From assembly GCF_023101145.1 (NCBI RefSeq), contig NZ_CP073714.1:3596001-3660000 (forward strand): 64,000 nucleotides of DNA, read 5' to 3'. Positions 26,700-34,924 of this stretch are shown in pieces. Position 1 is the stretch's first letter, and each line of letters opens with the position of its first letter. Source of the DNA: Paenibacillus pabuli (GTDB taxonomy: Bacteria; Bacillota; Bacilli; Paenibacillales; Paenibacillaceae). The translations under genes and the position numbers were made by a program. The notes under the pieces were generated by a model, which worked only from the letters and a program-made list of their open reading frames with translations, was not told the origin of the DNA and did no database searches.

Positions 26700-26773
26700 G
26701 GTAGTACCTGTCATAATAGTGCGTACTACTTTTTGATTTGCGTTCAGTTTATACTAACCTTACTTTGAAGTAA
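26700..26773. promoter_or_regulatory. HxlR-type operator region between hxlR and the arginase-like gene
   Basis: Two dyads: GTAGTAC...GTACTAC (26701-26707 and 26723-26729), which contains AGTGCGTACTA (26718-26728), and a perfect TTACTT-TG-AAGTAA (26760-26773) just before the arginase-like gene. TACT/AGTA half sites are typical for HxlR-family regulators. Confidence 0.6.
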
Positions 26774-26786
26774 AGGAGAGATAAAC

Positions 26787-27701
26787 ATGAATCAAAAAAC
26801 GATACGTCTGTTAATGCCACAATGGCAAGGGGGGAATAACCCAAACTACTCTTTTGGTGCGGAACTGCTTGCCTGGCTGGCTCCTGACAATGAACAACCA
26901 TTGATTCAAGTTCCTGTACAAGCATATGATGGAACGCCATTGGAGAACGAGAACGGAGTAAATGGTAGAAAACAGCTCATTGAACAGCTGGAAGCAGCCC
27001 AGCATATTATTTATGCGCACAAGCCTGACCGTATTATCATGTTTGGTGGAGACTGCCTGGTCGAACAAGCTCCGTTTGCCTATTTAAACGAAAGATATCA
27101 TGGAGAACTAGGATTGCTCTGGATCGACGCACACAGTGATTTGGTGGGTTACGTGGGTTATGATAACGGACATACGCTACCTCTGGGCAATCTTTTGGGA
27201 GAAGGGGATGAAGAGTTTGCAAAACATGTGAAAATCCCTCTTAAGCCTGAAAATGTTTTTATTGCGGGGCTGGCAACACCTACTGAACAGGAAAGCAAAG
27301 ACATTTCAGAAGCGTTTGAACGATTCGGTATCACTACGGCAGAATCTGATACAGAAATGATTCAAAGACTAGGTATCAAAACAGCCGGAGCCGAAGAATT
27401 AACGAAAAGTACAGCATCCATAAAAGAGTGGATTAAAAAAAGCGGCATTAAGCATCTGGCTATTCATCTTGATCTGGATGTGCTGGATCCTAAGGCATTT
27501 CGTTCTTTATTATTTGCGAATCCTGAAGGGCCCTACACCTTTTCTCCTGCAGGAAGCTTGCAAATCCCTCAGCTCCTTCAGCTGCTCAAGGAACTATCGG
27601 AAGAAACAGATGTCGTTGGATTGGGTATAACCGAGCATATGCCGTGGGATGCAATTAACTTGAAGAATCTGCTGAGGGAAATACCTATTTTAAATAAATA
27701 A
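26787..27701 (+). CDS. Arginase/deacetylase-fold (ureohydrolase) protein
   Basis: 304 residues; start after AAAGGAGAGATAAAC. Ureohydrolase metal motifs: MFGGDCLVE near residue 86, LWIDAHSD near 110 and HLDLDVLDP near 233, which supply the binuclear Mn site. The first motif is GGDC where arginases and agmatinases have GGDH, so one Mn ligand is changed. FSPAGSLQIPQLLQLLKEL and VVGLGITEH fit the C-terminal part. Members hydrolyse arginine, agmatine, formiminoglutamate or similar guanidino compounds; this one may act on an unusual substrate. It is divergent from two HxlR regulators that probably control it. Confidence 0.82.
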   Translation: MNQKTIRLLMPQWQGGNNPNYSFGAELLAWLAPDNEQPLIQVPVQAYDGTPLENENGVNGRKQLIEQLEAAQHIIYAHKPDRIIMFGGDCLVEQAPFAYLNERYHGELGLLWIDAHSDLVGYVGYDNGHTLPLGNLLGEGDEEFAKHVKIPLKPENVFIAGLATPTEQESKDISEAFERFGITTAESDTEMIQRLGIKTAGAEELTKSTASIKEWIKKSGIKHLAIHLDLDVLDPKAFRSLLFANPEGPYTFSPAGSLQIPQLLQLLKELSEETDVVGLGITEHMPWDAINLKNLLREIPILNK

Positions 27702-27749
27702 AGTTGTATACGAGAAGAAATCATCGTTGAATAATATCTGATTTGTTTG

Positions 27750-27798
27750 ACCAAAACAAACAAGGGCCGTATAGTTACTACGGTTCCTTTTGGTTTTT
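27750..27798 (+). terminator. Terminator after the arginase-like gene
   Basis: Nested stems ACCAAAA/TTTTGGT, AAGG/CCTT and CCGTA/TACGG enclose a 7-base loop; a T run follows. Confidence 0.85.
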
Positions 27799-27823
27799 TA
27801 TTGCTTAATTCTATATGGAAGCT

Positions 27824-27937
27824 TTAATTTTGACTTAATTCAAAGTCAAAGATATTGATATTTTGATCTTCAATTTGATAAACTCCAAAACCGATAATGG
27901 GCATCTCCACACCATTGTTATCTATTACTTTTTCCAT
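27824..27937 (-). pseudogene. Truncated aldo/keto reductase (N-terminal relic, 37 codons)
   Basis: A 37-codon frame starts with ATG at 27937, seven bases after a full AAGGAGGG site. Its first 25 residues, including NNGVEMPIIGFGVYQI, are the N-terminus of an aldo/keto reductase, where this strand opens the barrel. The similarity stops at EDQ; twelve unrelated residues and a TAA follow, then the terminator of the next gene. The catalytic Asp, Tyr, Lys and His all lie in the missing part. The start signal is intact, so a short peptide could still be made, but a deletion relic is the simplest reading. Confidence 0.75.
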
Positions 27938-28064
27938 GGTAAAGCCCTCCTTCTTATAGGTTTATTATGTACCAAGTCATTATTCTAGCGTTATATCATT
28001 CATATCAAATGTTTGCCTAATTATCTCACAGGACGTTTAAAATTGACTTGTGACCTTCAAGTAT

Positions 28065-28368
28065 AAGGGGCTGTCTCAAAAGCAATTCCTCAAGATTCAA
28101 GCGCTAACGAACCTACCGCACCTTACAAGGCAAATCATCAACGGTTGCAAGATTTAACGAACCTCAGTATCGCTATTGCGTCATAAAAGGGCTTCAAAAC
28201 CTTAAAAATCAAGTGAATCGACGAAATAACGTCTCTGTGATTCGTTAGATCTTAGATCTGGGCAAATGGGAGCGAATAGCGTGTGTCAGGTTCATTAAAA
28301 CAAGATAACACTAAAAGAGAAAAGAGGCTGTCCCCCGTCATATTCATGACTTATGGGACAGCCCCTTT
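28065..28368. mobile_element. MITE-like segment with terminal inverted repeats, no transposase
   Basis: AAGGGGCTGTCTCA at the left (about 28066-28079) matches, inverted with one mismatch, TGGGACAGCCCCTT at the right (about 28354-28367). GGGGCTGTCTC ends are common on Bacillota insertion sequences of the IS1182 kind. The 275 bases between have no open frame but repeat TAACGAACCT twice. No target duplication was found. The right end also forms the SIS-gene terminator, so the match could partly reflect that hairpin. Confidence 0.45.
28324..28368 (-). terminator. Terminator of the SIS-domain gene
   Basis: Perfect 9-bp stem GGCTGTCCC (28326-28334) with GGGACAGCC (28355-28363), inner GTCAT/ATGAC; on the minus strand it is followed by TCTTTTCTCTTTTA. 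Confidence 0.75.
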
Positions 28369-28433
28369 GGATCTCCCTCTGAAATTCCCTTTTCCAACCC
28401 TCTCAAGCCAATCTAAAAAGCTAACTTTTCTGC

Positions 28434-29477
28434 TTACAACTTGACCCAGGCCACCAGTCCGTCGGGTTGATCCGGGTTAATGCCATTTCGTTCAGCATTA
28501 GCCAAAGCTGCGATTTGCGGGATGAAAATAAAAGGAATACCCTGCACCGCTGTATCAAGTGGACGATCAGTCGTGATCTCAAGGTCAAAGAACTCCTGTG
28601 GAATACTCTGTGCCCGATCCGCAAACGTAATAATGGTGGCTCCGCGCTCCTTAATATCTCTCATCAAATTGCGCTGATGCTCAATACCTCTGTCCGACAA
28701 GGCAGCGATTACTAACGTGTCCGAACCCACGGTGACCATCGGCCCGTGCCGAACGTCAAGAAGGTGGTATGCGTGGGCTTGCGTCTTGGCAATCTCGGTC
28801 AGAGCGATGGCACCCTCAGCTGCCAGTCCTTGTAGTTCACCGTCTGCAAGCAGGACCGCGTTCGTCCAGTTGAAGTCGGAGACACGGCGGATACTGTCCT
28901 CTACACGTTCCATGTAGGCTTCGCCTTGATGTATCGCCTCCTGCATGTCGATAATCAGGTCCTCATCTCCAGCAAGAAATGCAGCGAGAAGGAGATTGGC
29001 TGCGTACAGATTAGTTACTGTGCGGGTCTGGCAGACGCTATGGTCAAAAGCCCAGGGCAGTTCCAGAGGGAAATCGGCGCTTTTAGATAACGGCGAGTCC
29101 GTTACACAAGAAATCGTTAATAAAGGAATACGTTGATCAGACTGGAGTAAACGCAGTGCTTCAACCACTTCACTTGTGCTGCCAGAACGAGACGGCGCTA
29201 TGATCAGACTACCCTCAAGCATGGGACGATAGCGGTCAGCATGGAGCATGAGATCACCTGCGGCAAGTGATATTGCAGGCAGGCCAGTACGCAAACGGAA
29301 GGAAAAAGCGGCCGCTTCGCTCAAGCAATAGCTGGATCCGGCGCCCACAAAGGTAACGGAGGTAATCGCTTGAGCTTGGACAAAGGTAGTAAACTCTGTG
29401 CGTTTGGCCAGTAAATAATTGTAAGTCTGCTGCAAGGCCTTATATTGTTCTTTTACTTCACGATACGTCAAACTCAT
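28434..29477 (-). CDS. SIS-domain sugar-phosphate isomerase/deaminase (AgaS/GlmS-like)
   Basis: 347 residues with two SIS domains (about 35-180 and 200-335); start after GGGAGGTATTTTC. First-domain marks: VTFVGAGSSYCLSEAAAF and APSRSGSTSEVVEALRLL, where GAGSSY and SRSGST bind sugar phosphate. The second has AEGAIALTEIAKTQAHAYHLLDVRHGPMV, with the Glu and His expected in ketose/aldose amino-sugar enzymes. Related proteins are AgaS (galactosamine-6-phosphate deaminase), FrlB deglycase and the GlmS isomerase part. The gene is divergent from an aldolase-kinase-ABC operon for a galactose-type pathway, which favours an AgaS-like role; that is inference. Confidence 0.8.
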   Translation of the reverse strand: MSLTYREVKEQYKALQQTYNYLLAKRTEFTTFVQAQAITSVTFVGAGSSYCLSEAAAFSFRLRTGLPAISLAAGDLMLHADRYRPMLEGSLIIAPSRSGSTSEVVEALRLLQSDQRIPLLTISCVTDSPLSKSADFPLELPWAFDHSVCQTRTVTNLYAANLLLAAFLAGDEDLIIDMQEAIHQGEAYMERVEDSIRRVSDFNWTNAVLLADGELQGLAAEGAIALTEIAKTQAHAYHLLDVRHGPMVTVGSDTLVIAALSDRGIEHQRNLMRDIKERGATIITFADRAQSIPQEFFDLEITTDRPLDTAVQGIPFIFIPQIAALANAERNGINPDQPDGLVAWVKL

Positions 29478-29521
29478 GAAAATACCTCCCGGAAATGATT
29501 TAGATTGATAACTTCAGTTTG

Positions 29522-29536
29522 TGATTTTTTCAATCA
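29522..29536. promoter_or_regulatory. Operator copy 1, TGATT-N5-AATCA
   Basis: TGATT-TTTTC-AATCA, 42 bases upstream of the SIS start. Perfect 5-bp half sites; likely DeoR-family operator. Confidence 0.6.
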
Positions 29537-29550
29537 AATATATAGTTTAA

Positions 29551-29565
29551 TGATTGTTATAATCA
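29551..29565. promoter_or_regulatory. Operator copy 2, TGATT-N5-AATCA
   Basis: TGATT-GTTAT-AATCA, 29 bases centre to centre from copy 1, which puts both near the same face of the helix. Confidence 0.6.
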
Positions 29566-29613
29566 TAATTATGCCTGCATATCCGTCTAAATTGCAATAG
29601 TTTTCCAAAATAA

Positions 29614-29628
29614 TGATTGATTTAATCA
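29614..29628. promoter_or_regulatory. Operator copy 3, TGATT-N5-AATCA
   Basis: TGATT-GATTT-AATCA, 63 bases (six turns) from copy 2. It also contains the near-palindrome TTGATTTAATCAA. Confidence 0.65.
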
Positions 29629-29806
29629 AATAAAAAGATTATTATGATCACAGGCAAGAAATTATCAAATGTTTCCCAATCTCATCTGACCCGTGAAGGG
29701 AGGTGCAGGATCGATTAAATCGTCGCCATATACCTGATAGAGGGTTGTTGATTTAATTTAAATCCTTTAAGCAAGGAGCGACGAAATCTTTTAAGGGGGA
29801 ATGGAT

Positions 29807-30673
29807 ATGCCACTGATCTCGTCCACTGAAATGCTGCAAACAGCTCGAAGGGACCAATACGCCATCGCTGCATTTAACGTACATACCCTGGAGATGCTTC
29901 AGGCTGTCGTTGAAGCGGCTGTGGAAACCGAATCACCGCTCATTATTCAAACCACGGTGGGCACAGTCAATCATTTGGGTCCGGATTATATTGCCCATGC
30001 GGCTAAAACCGCAGCGGACTTGACGGATATCCCCATCGCACTTCACCTGGATCACTGCACTGATTTTTCGACGATTATCCGATGCATACGTGCAGGGTAT
30101 ACCTCCGTTATGATCGATGCATCCATGTACCCTTTTGAAGAAAACGTGAACCTAACCCGCAAAGTGATGGAAGTTGCCCAGGCATCTGGCGTGAACGTGG
30201 AAGCGGAGCTTGGCAAGGTTGGCGGCGTTGAGGATGATATTGTCGTGGAAGAGCAGCATGCGTCTCTGGCTGATCCCGAAGATTGCGTTCAGTTTGTTGA
30301 ACGTACAGGCGTAACTACCCTCGCTCCCGCAATCGGAACCGCGCACGGTATTTACAAAGGACAGCCAAACATTGATTTTGAACGAATCGAAAACATAGCG
30401 AATCAAGTATCGGTTCCATTGGTACTGCACGGTGGTTCGGGCATTCCAGCCGAACAAATCCATCGGGCGGTTGCACTGGGGATGTCGAAGGTAAACATAG
30501 CCACAGAGCTGCGTATTGCGTTTTCCGAAGCCATCAAAGATGTATTTGTGATTCATCCAGAAGAGAATGATCCACGCAAATACATGGCTCCGGCAAAGGA
30601 AGCCGTTAAACGGCTTGCCATGGATAAAATACGTTTGTGCGGAAGCACTGGCAAAGCCGGCGTTGTCCGATGA
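29807..30673 (+). CDS. Class II ketose-bisphosphate aldolase (GatY/KbaY/FbaA type)
   Basis: 288 residues. The ATG at 29807 is six bases after AAGGGGGA; the ATG at 29801 touches it. Zinc ligands are visible: HLDHCTDF near residue 80, GTAHGIYKG near 178 and VLHGGSGIP near 206; AFNVHTLEMLQAVVEAA is the N-terminal family block and the phosphate site lies in VNIATELR. The enzyme splits fructose- or tagatose-1,6-bisphosphate into DHAP and glyceraldehyde 3-phosphate. Next to a LacC-like kinase and an AgaS-like SIS protein, the tagatose version is favoured. First gene of an operon; the kinase start overlaps its stop. Confidence 0.9.
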   Translation: MPLISSTEMLQTARRDQYAIAAFNVHTLEMLQAVVEAAVETESPLIIQTTVGTVNHLGPDYIAHAAKTAADLTDIPIALHLDHCTDFSTIIRCIRAGYTSVMIDASMYPFEENVNLTRKVMEVAQASGVNVEAELGKVGGVEDDIVVEEQHASLADPEDCVQFVERTGVTTLAPAIGTAHGIYKGQPNIDFERIENIANQVSVPLVLHGGSGIPAEQIHRAVALGMSKVNIATELRIAFSEAIKDVFVIHPEENDPRKYMAPAKEAVKRLAMDKIRLCGSTGKAGVVR

Positions 30674-31599
30674 TTACCACCGTCACACTTCATGCCGCTA
30701 TTGACCGGACGTTATACGTTGACAAGTTTGGCGTAGGCCAAGTTCATCGGGTGAACCGAGAGGTTAATGAGCCAGGCGGCAAAGGCAATAATGTAGCCAA
30801 AGTGATTCGGCAGCTTGGAGGTCAAGTCACGGCTGCAGGGATTGTTGCTGGCAATAACGGGAGATTTATTGAGAGCAGTCTGACTGAGCGTGGGATACGC
30901 ACTTCTTTTATTCAATCAGCGGGAGAATCGCGAGTCTGCCTTAACATTCTGGACAATTCCAGTAGGAGTTCTACCGAGCTGCTTGGGCTGGGACCAACCA
31001 TGTTAGAAGCCGAAGTTGAAGCGATGAAGAATAAAGTACAGGAGCTTGCCATCCACTCCAGTGTAGTCGTCATGTCTGGAAGTTTACCCCCAGGCGCACC
31101 GAACACATTGTACGCAGAACTGATTCGCATTGTCCGTTCAGCAGGCACACGTGCCTTTCTGGATACAGGTGGAGCAGCTTTCGGCGTTGGGTTGAGTGCA
31201 ATGCCTCATTTCGTGAAGCCGAATGAGCAGGAGCTGGCCGAATGGTTGGGGCATATGCCAAGAGACGTAAACGAATGGGCTCGTGCAGCGCGCAGGTTGG
31301 CGGATCAAGGCATTGACGAGGTGTGCATAACACTCGGCAGTAACGGTGCTCTGGCTATTTTAAACGGAAAAGCATATATGGCTAAGCCACCATTCATTCA
31401 GCCTGTGAATACAGTAGGTTGCGGAGACGCCTTTGTTGCCGGCATGGCATATGCAGGAGAGCGCGGCGATTCGGCCGAGTCCAGACTGCGTATGGCTGTC
31501 GCGGCTGCTGCTGCGAATGCAATGTCTTCCAAAGCAGGTGACATCGACTATGATCTCTTTGAAGAGTACGAGCAACAGGTACAGATTATAACTTTATAA
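30670..31599 (+). CDS. PfkB-family 1-phosphofructokinase/tagatose-6-phosphate kinase
   Basis: 309 residues. ATG overlaps the aldolase stop as ATGA, so translation is coupled; a GTG at 30637 is rejected. Signature parts: TLHAAIDRTLYVD, NEPGGKGNNVAKVIRQLGG, MSGSLPPGAPNTLY, FVKPNEQELAEWLG, and the catalytic loop PVNTVGCGDAFVAGMAYA with the general base Asp in GCGD. This subgroup (FruK, LacC) phosphorylates a ketohexose phosphate to the bisphosphate, which is the substrate of the aldolase encoded just upstream. Confidence 0.9.
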   Translation: MITTVTLHAAIDRTLYVDKFGVGQVHRVNREVNEPGGKGNNVAKVIRQLGGQVTAAGIVAGNNGRFIESSLTERGIRTSFIQSAGESRVCLNILDNSSRSSTELLGLGPTMLEAEVEAMKNKVQELAIHSSVVVMSGSLPPGAPNTLYAELIRIVRSAGTRAFLDTGGAAFGVGLSAMPHFVKPNEQELAEWLGHMPRDVNEWARAARRLADQGIDEVCITLGSNGALAILNGKAYMAKPPFIQPVNTVGCGDAFVAGMAYAGERGDSAESRLRMAVAAAAANAMSSKAGDIDYDLFEEYEQQVQIITL

Positions 31600-31787
31600 A
31601 AGGTGAAGGTTGTACAAATCAGCTTTATATCCCTCATGAATAATCGCCAGAGAGATACTTTTCTGATGAAAGGCAGTTCACGTCGGCATATTGCAATCCA
31701 TCCTTTCATCCTACACAATAGAGCTAGCACGGGCTGAAGTTACCGGATATCTTGAAAGAAAGCCCAGACATATTAAAGGAGAGAATT

Positions 31788-32588
31788 ATGCAATATTCAA
31801 AGGGTGAACTGCGCAGAGCACAAACATTGGAACTGATTAAATCGCACGGAAAAATATCGCTGCAGGAGATTGTTCAGACGATCGGCTGTTCGGAAGCAAC
31901 TGCGAGGCGGGATTTGGATGTATTGGAAAAAGCGGGCGAGATTATTCGAACAAATGGGGGAGCCATTTATGAAGGGAGCCTGACGTCGACGGTATCGGAG
32001 CTGCCTTTTGCAGCAAAACGCGATTTCAGACGGATGGATAAGGAACGAATCGCTGCGACGGCCGCCGCTCTTGTTAAAGAAGGGGACATTATCTGTCTGA
32101 CGGGAGGTACAACGACGTTCTTTATTGCGAAAGCACTCAAAAAGCACCGTAATATAACGATTGTCACCAACGCGGTGAATATTGCTTATGAATTGGCTGA
32201 TGCCGAAGATATTCAGGTCGTGGTCATTGGCGGCGTTATGCGGTCCAAAAGCTATGAATTATGCGGTCCGCTGGCGGAAAGCGTGATCGACAAAATTAAC
32301 ATTACGAAGATGTTTCTCGGGGTGGACGGAGTAACGCAGAATTTCGGCTTTACGATGCATTCCCAGCTTGAAGCCCGTATAGCCCAATTAACTATGGAAC
32401 GTTCCAGCGAGGTATACGCTGTATTCGATCAAAGCAAGATTGAGAAAAGTGCTTTGTTTACCATTGCTCCCTTAACTCAGGTGACAGGGGTGATTACGAA
32501 TAAGCAGCCGGAGGGATGGTTTGAGCAAGCGTGCAAGGAGCATCAGATTGCGATACATACAACTACAGACCCCATTGCTTCTATATAA
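31788..32588 (+). CDS. DeoR-family transcriptional regulator (AgaR/LacR-like)
   Basis: 266 residues. ATG at 31788 follows AAAGGAGAG; a TTG at 31752 is rejected. Helix-turn-helix at about residues 8-55: QTLELIKSHGKISLQEIVQTIGCSEATARRDLDVLEKAGEIIR holds the classic DeoR signature. The C-terminal sugar-phosphate sensor has CLTGGTTTFFIAKAL, TIVTNAVNIAYELA, VVIGGVMR and FLGVDGV. Such repressors are released by a phosphorylated intermediate. Encoded 188 bases after the kinase gene and just before the ABC genes; the probable sites are the three dyads between SIS and aldolase genes. Confidence 0.92.
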   Translation: MQYSKGELRRAQTLELIKSHGKISLQEIVQTIGCSEATARRDLDVLEKAGEIIRTNGGAIYEGSLTSTVSELPFAAKRDFRRMDKERIAATAAALVKEGDIICLTGGTTTFFIAKALKKHRNITIVTNAVNIAYELADAEDIQVVVIGGVMRSKSYELCGPLAESVIDKINITKMFLGVDGVTQNFGFTMHSQLEARIAQLTMERSSEVYAVFDQSKIEKSALFTIAPLTQVTGVITNKQPEGWFEQACKEHQIAIHTTTDPIASI

Positions 32589-32658
32589 CTATGCTTAATA
32601 CTCAAACGCCCTTCCCTTCATATGCTGGCTAATTTGCAGGACAAGGGAGGATATGCGA

Positions 32659-33951
32659 ATGCATTTTTCCAAGTTTATGCTAATCCTTGCGATGATTTGC
32701 GTTGTAATCGCTGAAGCGGGCTGTTCCAGTTCCTCCACTTCTGGCGGCGAATCATCTGCAGACTCGCAAGGCAAGGTGAATCTGGTCTTTTGGAGTCATC
32801 AGGAAGACGCCATTGTGGGCGCATACAAGAATTTAATATCTAAATACGAGACTTTACACCCCGATATAACGATCGAGTATCAGACCTTTCCATATGATGT
32901 ATACAGCCAGAAGCTGAAAGCCTCATTCTCCGCCAAAAAACCACCTGACATCGCCGAATTCTTCGGCACCTGGGTGCCCGAATATTCGAAGAACGACCTG
33001 CTTGTTGAAATTCCTGATAGTGAAAATGTAAAAAAAGCATACTATGATGCCCCCCTGGGGGGATATTTGCGAGACAACAAATTATACGGGCTGCCGCTGG
33101 AATACAACATTGAGAATGGTGGCATGCTGATTCATCCGCAAATGCTCAAAGAACAAGGGCTGGATCATCCACCCTCAAACTGGACAGAACTTGTGGATTA
33201 CGCCAAAAAGTTAACCCTACGTGAAAGCGATATCATCAAAGTCAAAGGCTTCGATTTTGTATCGGCAGATAATATTACATTCACTTTCCTATCCCTCATT
33301 TTGCAGCAGGGAGCGAGCTTTATGGGTGAGGACGGACATGTTGATTTTCACACGCCGGAGGCTCAGAAAGCGATGTCCACTTTGGTTTCACTTGTGACTG
33401 ATGACAAGGTTACGGATTTAACCACGTTCGGCAGTGAACTGGATACCTCTGACTATTTTTTTCAGGGGAAATCAGCCATGACCTATCGCGGCCCCTGGAC
33501 AATTGCTGCGGGACAGAACAACTATAAGGTAGATGATTTTGAATACGTGTCGGTACCTTCTTTTACGGAGAATCCACCCGTTTTTGCTGCCGAATCCGGT
33601 TGGGGTCTTGCCGTATCGAAGCAAAGCAAACAGCAGGAGGCCGCACTTGATTTCATCAAATTCATCTCAGAGAAGGACAACCTTACGACATGGAATACGG
33701 ACACCTTTACCGTTCCAGCCAAAAAGGAAATTGCTGAAAACCCGGAATTCCTGAAGAACAATCCCCACCTAAAGCCCTCGCTGGACATATTGGCGTTAGG
33801 TCAATGGATTGGCCCTATAGCAGACCGGGATTTCTTCTTCAAGCAGATCAATGACAATTTTCAACTGATGGCTAGTGGACAGCAGAGTGTCGAGGACGGA
33901 TTGGCGAACATCGAACGGACGATCAACGATAATCAGGATCAACATAAGTGA
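32659..33951 (+). CDS. Sugar ABC transporter substrate-binding lipoprotein
   Basis: 430 residues. ATG at 32659 lies eight bases after GGGAGG; the ATG at 32653 is too near. Signal segment MHFSKFMLILAMICVVIA then lipobox-like EAGC, atypical because Glu stands at -3. The mature protein is an MsmE/MalE family 1 binding protein: VNLVFWSHQEDAIVGAYKNLISKYE, PPDIAEFFGTWVPEY, GLPLEYNIENGGMLIHPQML and GKSAMTYRGPW. It captures an oligosaccharide for the two permeases encoded next. Confidence 0.9.
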   Translation: MHFSKFMLILAMICVVIAEAGCSSSSTSGGESSADSQGKVNLVFWSHQEDAIVGAYKNLISKYETLHPDITIEYQTFPYDVYSQKLKASFSAKKPPDIAEFFGTWVPEYSKNDLLVEIPDSENVKKAYYDAPLGGYLRDNKLYGLPLEYNIENGGMLIHPQMLKEQGLDHPPSNWTELVDYAKKLTLRESDIIKVKGFDFVSADNITFTFLSLILQQGASFMGEDGHVDFHTPEAQKAMSTLVSLVTDDKVTDLTTFGSELDTSDYFFQGKSAMTYRGPWTIAAGQNNYKVDDFEYVSVPSFTENPPVFAAESGWGLAVSKQSKQQEAALDFIKFISEKDNLTTWNTDTFTVPAKKEIAENPEFLKNNPHLKPSLDILALGQWIGPIADRDFFFKQINDNFQLMASGQQSVEDGLANIERTINDNQDQHK

Positions 33952-33966
33952 TAGGGGTGCTGGGGC

Positions 33967-34902
33967 ATGAGTACTGCTATATCTACCAACAAGGCGGAAA
34001 AGGTTAACCCAGCGGTAAAGTCAACAGCTTACAGGGCAAAACGAAGGTTCATCATCATTTCACTCGTACCGATTTTGCTTCTGTTCGGGGTGTTTGCTTT
34101 CCTTCCCATCGCATGGAGTCTGGGCTTGTCTGCATTCAAGTATGACCCACTCAGCTCAAATGCGATTTTCGTGGGAGCGGAGAACTATATCCGCATGTTC
34201 CAGGATTCCATATTTCTGAAGTCATTGTGGGTAACCTTCAAATTTGTATTTATCGCTGTATTAATTAACATTGTCATTACGCTTTTAATCGCTTCAGCGA
34301 TTCAGCGAGTCCGCATCCCGTGGCTCAAAAATGGCTTTCGAACCGTATTCTTTCTTCCTACAATCGCTCCGCTTGCGGGAACGGCCATCGTATGGAATAC
34401 CATGTTCAATTACAATGATGGCTTGTTCAACATGATTCTCGCCAAGCTGAATATGGCGCCAATCCAGTGGCTAAGTGATCCGCATTACGCGCTCTATTCC
34501 GTCATTATGATGACCTTGTGGGCTGATATTGGCTATAATATCGTTCTTTTCATTGCGGGACTGGATTCCATCCCGGATATGTATTATGAAGCGGCGACGC
34601 TGGAGGGGGCGGGGCGTTGGCATGTCTTTCTTCATATCACACTGCCACTGCTGCGCAGAACGCTGCTGTTTGTTTCCATCACGACAGTTGTTTCCTACTT
34701 TCAGGCCTTCCCACAATTTCAGATTATGACCAAGGGCGGACCCTTCAACGAAACACGAGTGCTGTCACTGCAAATTTATGAACAGGCATTCTCCAGCTCC
34801 AATATGGGGTACGCATCCGCGATGGCAACCGTGTTTCTAATGATCATCCTGCTTGTGACATTGCTGCAACTTCGATGGGGACGCACGCAATGGGAACATT
34901 GA
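33967..34902 (+). CDS. Sugar ABC transporter permease, MalF type
   Basis: 311 residues with six main hydrophobic helices. The EAA loop that docks the ATPase is YYEAATLEGAGRWHVFLHIT, near residue 210. FLPTIAPLAGTAIVWNTMFNYNDGLFN and FQIMTKGGPFNETRVLSLQIYEQAF fit the MalF/UgpA family. It starts 15 bases after the binding-protein gene. No ATPase gene is present in the locus; Bacillota importers of this type commonly share one MsmX-like ATPase encoded elsewhere. Confidence 0.92.
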   Translation: MSTAISTNKAEKVNPAVKSTAYRAKRRFIIISLVPILLLFGVFAFLPIAWSLGLSAFKYDPLSSNAIFVGAENYIRMFQDSIFLKSLWVTFKFVFIAVLINIVITLLIASAIQRVRIPWLKNGFRTVFFLPTIAPLAGTAIVWNTMFNYNDGLFNMILAKLNMAPIQWLSDPHYALYSVIMMTLWADIGYNIVLFIAGLDSIPDMYYEAATLEGAGRWHVFLHITLPLLRRTLLFVSITTVVSYFQAFPQFQIMTKGGPFNETRVLSLQIYEQAFSSSNMGYASAMATVFLMIILLVTLLQLRWGRTQWEH

Positions 34903-34924
34903 GAGGAGAGGGGAGAAGAAGCCT

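Larger units (their letters stand above)
27938..28433. other. Gene-free region between the AKR relic and the SIS-domain gene
   Basis: About 500 bases without a gene. It contains a MITE-like segment with matching ends (28065-28372) and the terminator of the SIS gene at its right end. The part from 27960 to 28060 is A/T-rich and would carry the promoter of the AKR relic. Confidence 0.6.
29478..29806. other. Divergent control region of the sugar catabolic locus
   Basis: 329 bases, A/T-rich, between the SIS gene and the aldolase. It holds three copies of TGATT-N5-AATCA (listed separately). A further GATCGATTAAATCGTC near 29709 and TTGATTTAATTTAAATCC near 29748 resemble degraded copies. No open frame. 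Confidence 0.6.
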
